The notes: generated by a model not told the origin, from the letters alone. DNA of 61,432 bases from Bacillota bacterium (GCA_029974635.1 JARKQY010000001.1:1-61432); one strand, 5' to 3'. Positions 1 to 8,711 are shown, numbered from the stretch's first letter. A program made the numbers and translations.

Positions 1-141
1 ATCCTCAACGGCTTCGTCTTCGGTTACAGCTTCATCCTCAATGACTTCGTCTTCGGTTACAGCCTCATCCTCAACGGCTTCGTCTTCGGTTACAGCTTCA
101 TCCTCAATGACTTCGTCTTCGGTTACAGCCTCATCCTCAAC
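1..141 (-). repeat. 66-bp tandem repeat encoding an acidic 22-residue unit
   Basis: Two full 66-bp copies (1-66, 67-132) and the start of a third are visible, and the array may continue outside the window. Each unit holds two 33-bp half-units, so the protein alternates VEDEAVTEDEV with IEDEAVTEDEA. The near-perfect DNA identity suggests recent expansion. Confidence 0.9.
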
Positions 142-810
142 CGTTTCTTCAGGCTCTATATATTGTTCAACAGTGAAACTTTGGGGTAGTATGGCAGATT
201 TGCCGTCGTCATTGATTACGACCACATCATAAACGCCCGGTGTTACATTGGTAAGATCCAAGACATTGGTTAATTCGTTGGGAGAATAAAGTGCCACTTT
301 GGATGTGGCGATATCCGGTTGACCCTGCTGGCGTAATAGGAAAGTTAGGCCGAATCTAAAATTGGCGCCGCTTACGCTGGAAAATGTGAAAAGTGAGTCG
401 TTGAACGCGGCGGCAGAACTGATAGAAGTAATTTGCGGAGCAGGGTATTGAATGGTAAAAGCCTCCGCCAACCGGCCTGATTTCTTACCCTTGTTGGTGA
501 CTACCACTGTCCAAGCTCCGGGCGTTTTGCCGGTCAAATCGAATTTCGCCGTAACCTGAGTCTTGGAAACGAATTTCACATCCGCAGCGATAATATCGGC
601 CTGGCCCGACCGGGTAAGCTTTACGGACACGGATTTGTGAAATTTTGCACCGGTTATCGTAACTGATACGGTTTCGCCGGATATCCCATAAGCCGGCGTG
701 ATAACGGCTAACTCGGGAACCGGAGTAATCAGGAAACCAAAAGCGCTAAAACTGAATACGAATAGCAGCACCAACACTAGACCCAAATTGATTAAAATCT
801 TGAACTTCAT
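1..810 (-). CDS. Secreted IPT/TIG-like domain protein with acidic repeat tail (3' truncated by window edge)
   Basis: The reading frame is open from an ATG at 810 to the left edge, so the C terminus is missing. A GGAGGTGA ribosome site lies directly upstream. Residues 1 to about 27 form a signal peptide (basic start, then a long hydrophobic run). Two similar beta-rich blocks follow (about 33-122 and 124-217), each beginning with a proline-rich stretch such as PVPELAVITPAYGISG and carrying turn motifs such as GKTPGAWTVVVTNKGK. This resembles IPT/TIG or bacterial Ig-like folds of exported surface proteins. The visible tail is almost purely acidic, built of 11-residue units like VEDEAVTEDEV. The function is unknown; a cell-surface or spore-surface role is only a guess. 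Confidence 0.75.
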   Translation of the reverse strand, partial: MKFKILINLGLVLVLLFVFSFSAFGFLITPVPELAVITPAYGISGETVSVTITGAKFHKSVSVKLTRSGQADIIAADVKFVSKTQVTAKFDLTGKTPGAWTVVVTNKGKKSGRLAEAFTIQYPAPQITSISSAAAFNDSLFTFSSVSGANFRFGLTFLLRQQGQPDIATSKVALYSPNELTNVLDLTNVTPGVYDVVVINDDGKSAILPQSFTVEQYIEPEETVEDEAVTEDEVIEDEAVTEDEAVEDEAVTEDEVIEDEAVTEDEAVED

Positions 811-1270
811 AAAATCACCTCCATATTAATGATATAAAGCGAAAAGCCATGCCGGTTTCGGCATCATTCAAGTTGCTTTGAAGCTTGGTGCATTCATTAC
901 AACTTGGATGAAATTTACTTTGGCCAACCACCTCCTTTTCGCTGAAGTAATGGTAATACCACAGGTTTGGACCCGTTGAACGGCCCAATCCACGTCAAAT
1001 GACCTATAGAGCTTTTTGAAACAAGCCCTTTCATATTGTATTAACCGACTCCGGATATTATGTTTAATTACATCGAGGATTTTGATCAATGACGGCGAAG
1101 ACCGGGAAAATTTCCTACAACTGTTACGGGAAGATTACAGTTCGGTGTCATTATTTAGAAATGGTTGATTTATCCTGTGACCCGGAATATAATTAATCAT
1201 GAGAGGGACAAAAAAATTACTGCCGGGTTGGAAAATGTCCCAATAAATTTAAGAAGGGGGTGAGTGGAGA
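811..1270. other. Intergenic stretch, no convincing gene
   Basis: This holds the 5' region of the minus-strand secreted protein and the leader of the first zinc-ribbon gene. A 73-codon minus-strand frame (868-1089) begins with TTG, lacks a ribosome site and resembles nothing I recognise. I do not call it a gene. Confidence 0.5.
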
Positions 1271-1417
1271 ATGAGATGCCAGTATTGTAAAAAAGAGATC
1301 TTATACAATAAAGATCATTGTCCTTATTGTGGAGGAACTTTATTTGGGGGTAAGAACGGGCGGACTGATTTTACCTGGCTGATAAAGTCAAGTCATTTCG
1401 GGCTGGTCCACGGTTAA
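1271..1417 (+). CDS. 48-residue zinc-ribbon microprotein (copy 1)
   Basis: A short frame begins with ATG behind a GGGGGTGAG ribosome site. The protein opens with MRCQYCKKE and has a second pair in CPYCGG, giving C-x2-C-x10-C-x2-C at residues 3, 6, 17 and 20. That is one small zinc ribbon. The remaining 28 residues show no membrane segment and no known domain. Two similar genes lie at 1462 and 2968 with identical cysteine spacing. The zinc_ribbon_2 family usually heads longer proteins, whereas here the ribbon is nearly the whole protein. Function unknown. Confidence 0.7.
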   Translation: MRCQYCKKEILYNKDHCPYCGGTLFGGKNGRTDFTWLIKSSHFGLVHG

Positions 1418-1461
1418 CCCGGAATCCAAATTTAAGTAAAAAGATGAAAGGGGATATTTCA

Positions 1462-1605
1462 ATGAAAAATTGTCCGGATTGTGGAAAAAATGTAAGATAT
1501 CAATATGGTTACTGCCCTCATTGCGGCGCGGATTTTACCAGAAGCAACAAACAGCATCAACCAAACAACTTCATTTTTATACCGGATTGGCTGCGGCGGA
1601 GTTAA
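1462..1605 (+). CDS. 47-residue zinc-ribbon microprotein (copy 2)
   Basis: The frame starts with ATG after AAAGGGGAT and ends inside the left arm of a terminator hairpin. It begins MKNCPDCGKN and continues with CPHCGADF, giving C-x2-C-x10-C-x2-C at residues 4, 7, 18 and 21. The tail is polar and ends in an aromatic/basic stretch (IFIPDWLRRS). It lies 44 bp after copy 1 on the same strand, so the two may share a transcript. No catalytic residues or membrane segments are visible. Function unknown. Confidence 0.7.
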   Translation: MKNCPDCGKNVRYQYGYCPHCGADFTRSNKQHQPNNFIFIPDWLRRS

Positions 1606-1632
1606 GCATTATGCAAACTCCGCATTTTTTTA
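1596..1632 (+). terminator. Rho-independent terminator after zinc-ribbon copy 2
   Basis: Arms GCGGAGTT (1596-1603) and AACTCCGC (1616-1623) pair perfectly around a 12-base loop and are followed by a run of T. The left arm includes the stop codon of the gene. Confidence 0.85.
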
Positions 1633-1679
1633 TCCGCTAAACCGTTTATGTATGACTGTCTTCTGGTTTCCTCTGAAAA

Positions 1680-2774
1680 CTAATTTCTTTCCGCTTCCTG
1701 GTTCAATGTAATCGCCAGTATACCCGCAAATAATTCAACGGCCCGATAAGCATCCTCCAAGGTTGAATTCTGGTCGCCGACTTCAATAATCAGGGCATGA
1801 TCGTGTAAATGCTGATTATAACGAGCATCAGCGGTCAGGATGCGACTATTCAGCCCCGGATAATAAAGATTCATATTCTCCGCCAAAGTTTCCGCAAATT
1901 GATAATTTTTGCGCCAGTTGGGGTGAGGTAGTCCCATTTTATCGCTGCCGACAACAATACTGATGGTAGCGGTGCTTTGATCATTAATCGTACATTTGGC
2001 GGTAATGCCCGGAGTGGCATCACGGTGAAGATCCAAAGCAACTTTGATGGATGGGTATTCGGCCAAATATTTTTTGATGGTGACTTGGGAGCGTTCATAA
2101 GATTCCCGAAACGGAATTTGATCATGAATTTCCTCGGAATGAATACTGCGAATATTATATTTTTCGGCCAAAATTTTATATAAATATCTTCCTATCAAGA
2201 CGATATCGCCTTTGGGGTAGACATGATCCTTGCCACTAGCCGGGAGGTATGATTCCGACGTATGGGTATGATAGATGAACAAAACCGGATCGTTTGGCAG
2301 GATCGGTGTAGGAACTGGGGTTATCTGGTTTGCGATGTCTTCCTGCGTATGTTGTGGTATAACTTCTTTAATAAAAGGTTTTAATGGAATTTTCCCAGGG
2401 GAATTCAAAGCCAACAAAGGAATTTGCGCCTTTAATATCTCCCGGGGACTTGCCTCCCGTATATTTGCGGCAAGTTTCCAATAAAGCTCAGGCCAATTCA
2501 GATTCAGGAAGGTGAAGGGATCGTCTTCCCCACCGGAACGCTCCAAGTGAGGAAGGCCGCATCGCAAAATATAGCGGCTGGTTTGGGTGTCCAGATGGAA
2601 TAAATGGTTTTCGGCAGGGGTGTTTTGCCGAGAACTTATTAAGTTCCGGGACGATGAGCGCGCTAAAATCGCCCCACCGATGCCCAGCAGCATACAAAAA
2701 ATACATATGGTCCCATAAATAAACCAAACGGGTATTTTATGGCTGGTAATGATTTTTTTGCTTGTTTCCGGCAT
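1680..2774 (-). CDS. spoIIP: Stage II sporulation protein P, SpoIIP
   Basis: SpoIIP is the amidase and endopeptidase that, with SpoIID and SpoIIM, thins septal peptidoglycan during engulfment in the mother cell. The 364-residue length suits the family. A membrane anchor lies near residues 15-38 and a proline-rich linker near 145-160. The catalytic region carries YHTHTSESY near residue 170, DLHRD in the middle and a late IEVGD motif, matching the zinc-binding His/Glu set of SpoIIP. The start has AAAGGTGG six bases upstream and a sigma-E-like -10 element further up. It is a monocistronic minus-strand gene flanked by the zinc-ribbon genes. It shows the organism is, or descends from, an endospore former. 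Confidence 0.93.
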   Translation of the reverse strand: MPETSKKIITSHKIPVWFIYGTICIFCMLLGIGGAILARSSSRNLISSRQNTPAENHLFHLDTQTSRYILRCGLPHLERSGGEDDPFTFLNLNWPELYWKLAANIREASPREILKAQIPLLALNSPGKIPLKPFIKEVIPQHTQEDIANQITPVPTPILPNDPVLFIYHTHTSESYLPASGKDHVYPKGDIVLIGRYLYKILAEKYNIRSIHSEEIHDQIPFRESYERSQVTIKKYLAEYPSIKVALDLHRDATPGITAKCTINDQSTATISIVVGSDKMGLPHPNWRKNYQFAETLAENMNLYYPGLNSRILTADARYNQHLHDHALIIEVGDQNSTLEDAYRAVELFAGILAITLNQEAERN

Positions 2775-2799
2775 TTAGGTCCACCTTTCTTTGCCAACC

Positions 2800-2828
2800 A
2801 TTGTATGCCGACGGTTTTGGTTTTTAGA
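2800..2828 (-). promoter_or_regulatory. Candidate sigma-E promoter of spoIIP
   Basis: On the minus strand CATACAAT (2807-2800) equals the sigma-E -10 consensus CATACANT. TCTAAAA stands 14 bases further upstream as a weaker -35. The -10 lies about 25 bases before the spoIIP start, and spoIIP is a sigma-E gene in Bacillus. Confidence 0.55.
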
Positions 2829-2967
2829 ACCGGTGTTTTTGCATAAAAACGGATGTTTACTGACTGATATTTATGAAAACAAGCGCAAATAAAAAATTAT
2901 GGCATACAATGTCAAGTGCCGGCATAAGATGGTCTTTGTTGTGAAAAAAATACGTGGAGGTATCATA

Positions 2968-3111
2968 ATGTATTGTAAGGATTGTGGCAATAAGATTAAA
3001 TCTTGGCAGGAATATTGCGGACGTTGCGGAGCCGATTTGTATAGGAAGGGACCTAAAACGGCCTCCAATGAGCATCCGGAATATGCAAGATTTTTTCGCC
3101 CAATTCAATAG
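2968..3111 (+). CDS. 47-residue zinc-ribbon microprotein (copy 3)
   Basis: I chose the internal ATG at 2968 because GGAGG lies eight bases upstream; a longer frame from 2899 has no such site and starts with unrelated residues. The protein starts MYCKDCGNKI and continues YCGRCGADLY, giving C-x2-C-x10-C-x2-C at residues 3, 6, 17 and 20, the spacing of copies 1 and 2. The GADLYR/GADFTR segment after the second knuckle is shared with copy 2. The C-terminal 25 residues are polar. It is flanked by spoIIP and the hydrogenase operon and has its own terminator. Function unknown. Confidence 0.72.
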   Translation: MYCKDCGNKIKSWQEYCGRCGADLYRKGPKTASNEHPEYARFFRPIQ

Positions 3112-3131
3112 CCGCAAGGCTATTTTTTTTT
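3107..3131 (+). terminator. Terminator after zinc-ribbon copy 3
   Basis: AATAGCC (3107-3113), a GCAA tetraloop and GGCTATT (3118-3124) form a 7-bp hairpin followed by a long T run. The stop codon lies in the left arm. Confidence 0.88.
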
Positions 3132-3194
3132 CATTTTGAATCGATATGTTTATTGGGTTAACATAAATTAGGAATGAAATATATCAAGTAAGAC

Positions 3195-3222
3195 TTGACA
3201 AAGGAAAAAAGAAGAGTAAAAT
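3195..3222 (+). promoter_or_regulatory. Candidate sigma-A promoter of the hydrogenase operon
   Basis: TTGACA (3195-3200) and TAAAAT (3217-3222) are separated by 16 bases. The site is about 210 bases before the first hydrogenase gene, leaving a long leader. That leader contains a small hairpin (TGCTT/AAGCA near 3312) and no riboswitch I recognise. Confidence 0.55.
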
Positions 3223-3432
3223 ATTCTTGTGCTTTCTTTAATTATTCATATTGATATTTTCATCATCCAAGAGGATTTATTACATTTTGATACAAATATA
3301 TAGTTAGGAATTGCTTACGCAAAGCAGGACGGAATTTTGTGATGTAAACACAGGATGAATAATGCCCGTAAGATGATGCAACTCATGCGGCTGTCGCTTT
3401 GTAAAATTGATTCCAAAAGATGGGGGTAAGTC

Positions 3433-4863
3433 ATGGAAAATGTGATTCTGCTCGCTATTTTGCTGCCAATCATCGGGGCTTTTATTTTGCCGGTGATCGG
3501 ACGTTTTTCTGCAAAAATTCGTAACATAACCGCTTTGCTTCTTGTAACGACTTCCTTTGGAGCCTCGCTATCATTATTAGGACCGGTACTATCCGGTAAG
3601 ACAACCACTTTTTTGCTGTCGATGCCGCTTGGCTTTGATCTGATACTGACCGCAGATGCCTTGGGTATTTTAATGGCCTTGGCTTCTTCCTTCGTTGGAA
3701 TAATTATTGTGATGTATTCTTTCGGATATATTCATCATGATGCCAATCAAAACGAGTATTACTTGATGGTGGTTTTATTCTTGGGTTCAATGATCGGTCT
3801 GGTTTACTCGCAAAACTTGATATTCATCTATTTGTTCTGGGAAATTGCGGCCATCTGTTGCTGGCGCTTAATTGGTTTCTACCGGGAAAGGGAGATCGTT
3901 TTAAAAGCGGACAAGGCTTTCTTGATTACCGTATTTGGAGCAGTCGCCATGCTGCTGGGATTTGTTATTTTATACAGCCAACATAATACGTTCAACCTGT
4001 TGGAAATGCAAGGCAAGGAAGCATCCAGCCTGGCGGTTCTGCTGATTATGTTCGGCATTTTTTCCAAGTCCGCAACACTGCCGTTTCACACCTGGTTACC
4101 TGATGCCGGTGTGGCGCCGTCCCCGGTTACCGGGCTGCTCCACGCCGCGGTTTTGGTCAAAATCGGAGTCTTCGCCTTTGCCCGGATCTTTGTGGGAACG
4201 CTGCAGTTTGATCCGGTGTGGATGCAAATTTTACCGATAGTCATCGCAGCCAGCGCATTGGTCGCCGGCGGTGCGGCTCTGGTAGATACCAATATCAAAA
4301 GAATTATCGCTTATTCTACCATTAGTCAACTGGCATTTATATTTTTAGGTTTGGTGATGAAAAATCCTATTGCGATTGCCGGTGGATTGCTCTTTATTAT
4401 CATGCACGGACTGGCCAAAGGAGGATTATTCTTATGCGCTGGTATCGTCGAGCACAATGCGCATACCAAAGATATACGGCAAATGGGCGGACTGATAACA
4501 AAGATGCCGATAACCACGGTTTCATTTGCATTATGCGCCCTTTCAATTATGGGAATCCCTCCTTTTGGCGGTTTCTTCGCGAAATATATGATTATCACCG
4601 GAGCGGTGGAGGGGGGCAACCCCTGGATTGCCGGAGTCTTTATTTTGGGAGGGTTTATAACGGTCCTCTATGTTTTAAGACTCTTTGCTCTGGTTTTTCT
4701 GGGAGAAATGAGAACGGATTTGGTCAACGTGAAGGAAGGTTCCAATACTATGTTGGCCGCGGTTGTAATTTTGGGGGTCTTATCTTTGCTGGCGGGATTT
4801 TTAGTACATTTCCCCAATGAATTCATTCAAATCGCATTAGAGCAGATGAAGGTGGGTATATGA
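3433..4863 (+). CDS. Antiporter-like proton-channel subunit of hydrogenase (first of three)
   Basis: A 476-residue polytopic membrane protein of the NuoL/M/N and MrpA/D family, which forms the ion-pumping arm of complex I and group 4 hydrogenases. Diagnostic segments are LPFHTWLPDAGVAPSPV with the following HAAVLVK (channel lysine), YSTISQLAF, and HGLAKGGLFLCAG. The sequence shows about 14 hydrophobic helices. GGGGGTAAG precedes the ATG. It opens the operon, and its stop overlaps the next start as ATGA. It is closest in style to the HyfB/MbhH-type subunits. Proton versus sodium specificity cannot be read from sequence alone. Confidence 0.85.
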   Translation: MENVILLAILLPIIGAFILPVIGRFSAKIRNITALLLVTTSFGASLSLLGPVLSGKTTTFLLSMPLGFDLILTADALGILMALASSFVGIIIVMYSFGYIHHDANQNEYYLMVVLFLGSMIGLVYSQNLIFIYLFWEIAAICCWRLIGFYREREIVLKADKAFLITVFGAVAMLLGFVILYSQHNTFNLLEMQGKEASSLAVLLIMFGIFSKSATLPFHTWLPDAGVAPSPVTGLLHAAVLVKIGVFAFARIFVGTLQFDPVWMQILPIVIAASALVAGGAALVDTNIKRIIAYSTISQLAFIFLGLVMKNPIAIAGGLLFIIMHGLAKGGLFLCAGIVEHNAHTKDIRQMGGLITKMPITTVSFALCALSIMGIPPFGGFFAKYMIITGAVEGGNPWIAGVFILGGFITVLYVLRLFALVFLGEMRTDLVNVKEGSNTMLAAVVILGVLSLLAGFLVHFPNEFIQIALEQMKVGI

Positions 4864-6713
4864 TGAATGAGACAAATCTCTGGCTGCTTTTTGTAATCCC
4901 GGCAATTGTCGGCGCATTGTTATTGGTAATCCCCATGACTGCCCGTTATTTACGGGGGGTAATCAGTACGGTTACGGCTGCTTTACTGGTTTATCTGGCC
5001 ATTAACCTTTGGGGACAACAAATTGAGATTAATCTCCCCTGGGCCGGTTTTGGTATTGATTTTCAATTGCGCTATTACGGCTTCAGTCAGTTTATTGTCA
5101 CCGCCATTACGATGTTCGCCTTTTTGATAACCTTGTATTCCACCAAATTCATGGTGGATAAGCCTAAATCCAACCAATTTTACGGTTTTCTGCTGTTGAC
5201 CGAGGCCATGGCCATCGGTGCGGCGCTGGCCAATAATCTGATTGTAATGCTATTCTTCTGGGAAGGATTATTAATTACTACCTTCGCGCTCATCAGTTTG
5301 GGTAGCGAAAAAGCCTTTCAAACCGGATTAAAGTCTTTTATTATCATCGGATTATCGGATCTCTGCCTGACAATGGGAATCGGAATTATCTGGGTTCAAG
5401 CCAAAACCTTAGTCATGTCCGAGATTAATCTTGATACCGCGGGATTAAACGGAGTGGCTTTCGTGTTAATGATGATTGGAGCCATAGGTAAAGCCGGGGC
5501 TATGCCTTTTCACACCTGGATTCCCGATGCCGCCGAGGATGCTCCCCTGCCTTTTATGGCCTATCTTCCGGCGGCATTGGAAAAACTATTGGGTGTTTAC
5601 CTGGTAGCCCGGATTGCATTGGACTTCTTTACACTTACCGATGGCATGAGAATTTTGGTGATGTCCATCGGCGCTATTACCATTATATTTGCGGTAATGA
5701 TGGCCCTGGTTCAAAAAGACTTTAAACGGCTGTTGTCTTATCACGCCATCAGCCAGGTCGGTTATATGATTTTGGGTATCGGCACCGGAGTTCCCATTGG
5801 AATTGTCGGCGGCTTATTTCACATGATTAACCACGCCATGTATAAATGCTGTCTCTTCTTAACCAGCGGATCGGTGGAATCGCAAAACGGGACCACGGAT
5901 CTCAATCAATTGGGAGGTTTATGGCGGCAGCAGCCGCTCACGATGATTTGTTTTGTGGTTGCAGCTGCTTCGATTTCAGGAGTGCCGCCGTTTAACGGTT
6001 TTGTCTCCAAAGAGATGATTTTTGAGGGTGCTTTAGAGATGGGTTCGGCATACCGGATATTTTATGTAGCGGCAGTTCTGGGGGCTTTATTTACTGCGGC
6101 TTCCTTTTTAAAGTTAGGGCATGCGGCCTTCTTTGACAAGGTTGATCCGAAAAAACCGCGAGTTAAAGATGCCCACTGGACCATGCAACTTCCGATGATT
6201 GTTTTGGCGTTGACTTGTATTGTATTTGGCGTATGGCACAAACTGCCCCTAAATGGAATTCTTAAACCGGCCTTGATGGAAAGCATGGATAAAGTAATCG
6301 ATAAAGGTATTCATTTTGAATTCGGTTTCGGCCCGCTTTTTTGGACAACCGTGTTGATTCTTACCTTCGCGATCCTGAATCACTGGATTGGATATAAACT
6401 TACCGGAAAAGGACTTGGGGCTTCCCATCATATTTATGAGCTTCCGGGTTTGCACCAGATTTACGATTTAGCCGAAAAACAGACTTTTGATCCTTACGTT
6501 CAAGGAAAAAGAGGCGGCCGTTATGTGGTGAAAGGATTGTTTTATATCGACCGCGGCGTAGATTGGTTTTATCAAAAATTAGTTCCGGCAACCGCGAATA
6601 AAATTGCCCAATTGCGCCAGATTCATAATGGGTTGTACGCCAACTATCTTTCCTGGTCCGTGGGGGGACTGTTATTAATCATCTTATACTTTCTGTTGAG
6701 TGTTCCCAAGTAA
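4860..6713 (+). CDS. NuoL-like antiporter subunit with extended C terminus
   Basis: The largest of the three antiporter-like subunits (617 residues). The family core is seen in MPFHTWIPDAAEDAPLPF, the LEKLLGVYLVARI segment, SYHAISQVGYM and FHMINHAMYKCCLFL. After the core, about 150 extra residues include an amphipathic region and a final membrane helix near the C terminus. This resembles the lateral-helix extension of NuoL that braces the membrane arm. It overlaps the preceding gene by four bases, implying translational coupling. The role inferred is ion translocation driven by hydrogenase electron flow. Confidence 0.85.
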   Translation: MMNETNLWLLFVIPAIVGALLLVIPMTARYLRGVISTVTAALLVYLAINLWGQQIEINLPWAGFGIDFQLRYYGFSQFIVTAITMFAFLITLYSTKFMVDKPKSNQFYGFLLLTEAMAIGAALANNLIVMLFFWEGLLITTFALISLGSEKAFQTGLKSFIIIGLSDLCLTMGIGIIWVQAKTLVMSEINLDTAGLNGVAFVLMMIGAIGKAGAMPFHTWIPDAAEDAPLPFMAYLPAALEKLLGVYLVARIALDFFTLTDGMRILVMSIGAITIIFAVMMALVQKDFKRLLSYHAISQVGYMILGIGTGVPIGIVGGLFHMINHAMYKCCLFLTSGSVESQNGTTDLNQLGGLWRQQPLTMICFVVAAASISGVPPFNGFVSKEMIFEGALEMGSAYRIFYVAAVLGALFTAASFLKLGHAAFFDKVDPKKPRVKDAHWTMQLPMIVLALTCIVFGVWHKLPLNGILKPALMESMDKVIDKGIHFEFGFGPLFWTTVLILTFAILNHWIGYKLTGKGLGASHHIYELPGLHQIYDLAEKQTFDPYVQGKRGGRYVVKGLFYIDRGVDWFYQKLVPATANKIAQLRQIHNGLYANYLSWSVGGLLLIILYFLLSVPK

Positions 6714-6750
6714 TGCCATTATCTTTGCCGGAGAATAGGAGGAAAGAACT

Positions 6751-8196
6751 GTGCTTTTAGCATATATACTTGTGCCGCTGCTTGGAGCAGCAATCATGCC
6801 GATTCTACGCAAGATCTGGCAAAAGGGGACGGATTCCGTTCCGATTTTGGTTACTGTATACCAAATTATCATTACCGGATGGATTGCCTACCAGGGAATT
6901 GTTTTGAACGGCAGCCTGAATCTGGAACGCTGGATACTGGATCAGGTATTGGCGTTGCGGTTGGATGGGTTGAGCCTCGTTGCGCTACTGGCCATCGGCT
7001 TGGTGAGTTTCGTGACGGTGCTGTTTTCATTGCGCTATCCGCTGGATGAGGACCGGCGTCCCGGTTATTACGCGCTTATTTTATTGGCCGTCACCGGAAT
7101 GAACGGTTTGGTGGTGGCAACCGACCTGTTTTCAATGTACGTGTTTTTAGAAATCGTCTCGGTGGCCTCCTTTATTTTAATAGCATATCAGTATGATGAG
7201 TTTGGCATGGAAGGTTCCTTTAAATATATGATGCTTTCGGCGGTTGCAACCGTGTTTCTGTTGGTGGCGGTGGCGTTGTTATTTGCCATTACCGGCGGGG
7301 TGTCTTTCGGTGAATTGGCTCAGGGAGTGAAAACCGGCGGTCCGGTTGTTTTCATAAGTTTTGCGTTTATTTTCTTCGCGTTGGCGCTAAAATCAGGCAT
7401 GATGCCGTTTCACGGCTGGCTTCCGGATGCATACACCGCTTCACCCGCTCCGGTATCGATCCTGCTTGCCGGAATCGTAACCAAGATTGCCGGTGTTTAT
7501 ACTATGATCCGTCTGGTATTGGAAGTCTTCGGTTTTAATAGCGTCTTTATGAATTTATTGCTGGTGGTTGGGGCTGTTTCCACGGTTTTAGGCGCGTTTT
7601 TCGCCCTGGGACAGAAAGATTTCAAACGGATGCTGGCTTACTCCAGTATCAGCCAGATTGGCTATATTATGATGGGACTTGCCGCCGGAACTCCTTTAGG
7701 CTTAATCGGGGCAGTGTTCCATTTCTTTAATCATGCGATTTTTAAATCATTGTTATTTTTGAACTCCGGCGCCGTTGAAACCGCTACCGGCACTCGTAAT
7801 TTCGATGAGTTGGGAGGTTTGGCCGAGAAAATGCCGGTTACGGGCACCACTTCGGTTATTGGCCTGTTATCTACAGCCGGTATACCTCCATTGGCCGGTT
7901 TCTGGAGCAAATTGGTGATCATTGTGGCGTTATGGATGGCCGGGTTTAAATTCTTTGCATTCATAGCGGTTTTTGCAAGCATTATAACTCTGGCATATCT
8001 GCTTTTATTACAACGGAACGTGTTTTTCGGAAAAATCAAACAAGGCCTGGAAGGGATCCGGGAAGTCTCCCCGGTGGTTTATTGGCCGGCAATTATCATG
8101 GCTGCAATTACTGTTTTCAGTGGGATCTTATTCCCGCTGGTCTATGATAAATTATTAAATCCGGTGAATTCTTTGCTGGGCTTACTTGCGAAATAA
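6751..8196 (+). CDS. NuoM/NuoN/MrpD-like antiporter subunit (third)
   Basis: A 481-residue polytopic membrane protein starting with GTG after GGAGGAAAG. Family signatures are MMPFHGWLPDAYTASPAPVS, GIVTKIAGVYTMIRL, YSSISQIGYIMMG and FHFFNHAIFKSLLFL, with the conserved buried lysines in the second and third of these. It is the third consecutive antiporter paralogue; three is the number found in complex I, whereas many group 4 hydrogenases have one or two. It belongs in the membrane arm, with an ion-pumping role inferred from the family. Confidence 0.85.
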   Translation: MLLAYILVPLLGAAIMPILRKIWQKGTDSVPILVTVYQIIITGWIAYQGIVLNGSLNLERWILDQVLALRLDGLSLVALLAIGLVSFVTVLFSLRYPLDEDRRPGYYALILLAVTGMNGLVVATDLFSMYVFLEIVSVASFILIAYQYDEFGMEGSFKYMMLSAVATVFLLVAVALLFAITGGVSFGELAQGVKTGGPVVFISFAFIFFALALKSGMMPFHGWLPDAYTASPAPVSILLAGIVTKIAGVYTMIRLVLEVFGFNSVFMNLLLVVGAVSTVLGAFFALGQKDFKRMLAYSSISQIGYIMMGLAAGTPLGLIGAVFHFFNHAIFKSLLFLNSGAVETATGTRNFDELGGLAEKMPVTGTTSVIGLLSTAGIPPLAGFWSKLVIIVALWMAGFKFFAFIAVFASIITLAYLLLLQRNVFFGKIKQGLEGIREVSPVVYWPAIIMAAITVFSGILFPLVYDKLLNPVNSLLGLLAK

Positions 8197-8204
8197 TTGG
8201 GGGT

Positions 8205-8711
8205 ATGGGAATGGAACTCCATATGGTGTTGCTGATTGCTGTCACGTTAATTCCAATGATTATCGCAGCTTTTGCGGCGGAATTAATCAAGTCGGTAATC
8301 GCCTTGTTAGTTGGCAGTGTGGGTTTAACCTTGGTTTTGTTCAATTTGAACGCTCCCATAGCCGGTATTTTTGAGTTATCGGTGGGCGCGGGATTGATTG
8401 CGGTCTTGTTTATCTTGTCCGTTAGCTTAACCCGGCCGCTGGCCAAAGAGGAGAGTGCGGAGCGAAAACGGCAACATTATCGCCGGTTTTACGTTTTACC
8501 GATTATAATCCTTTTTTTAGGCCTGATCTTATATTTGAACAAAGATTTCTGGATAAACGCTTTTCCCTTTACCGGCGCCCAAGAGAGCGCCAGTTTCGGC
8601 GAAGTTTTATGGGGCCGCCGCGGTTTGGACCTGATCGGCCAGATCGGTATTATACTGGTGGGAGTCTTTGGGGTAATAGTACTTTTTAGGCGGGGGAAAA
8701 TGAATGAATAA
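8205..8711 (+). CDS. NuoJ/MbhD-like membrane subunit
   Basis: A 168-residue membrane protein with five or so hydrophobic segments. The N-terminal three helices, with FAAELIKSVIALLVGSVGL and a glycine-rich SVGAGLIAVLFIL segment, resemble the NuoJ/MbhD (DUF4040-type) unit. A second hydrophobic part (about 102-162) follows a basic loop, KEESAERKRQHYRR. It lies between the antiporter genes and nuoK and overlaps nuoK by eight bases. In complex I this subunit contains the pi-bulge helix that couples electron transfer to ion movement. Identity rests on hydropathy and position more than on strict motifs. Confidence 0.72.
   Translation: MGMELHMVLLIAVTLIPMIIAAFAAELIKSVIALLVGSVGLTLVLFNLNAPIAGIFELSVGAGLIAVLFILSVSLTRPLAKEESAERKRQHYRRFYVLPIIILFLGLILYLNKDFWINAFPFTGAQESASFGEVLWGRRGLDLIGQIGIILVGVFGVIVLFRRGKMNE

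Noticed and set aside
41..232. Serine-rich plus-strand protein
   Set aside because: It is the opposite-strand reading of the acidic tandem repeat.
868..1089. 73-codon minus-strand reading frame
   Set aside because: TTG start, no ribosome site and no recognisable similarity.
3334..3354. TTTTGTGATGTAAACACAGG as a Rex operator in front of the hydrogenase genes
   Set aside because: Rex sites have TTGTG and CACAA eight bases apart; here the gap is seven and the right arm ends CACAG, so the match is not convincing.
3301..3432. Cyclic-di-GMP (GEMM) riboswitch in the hydrogenase leader because of ACGCAAAGC
   Set aside because: The other conserved GEMM parts are absent and no matching stems can be drawn.
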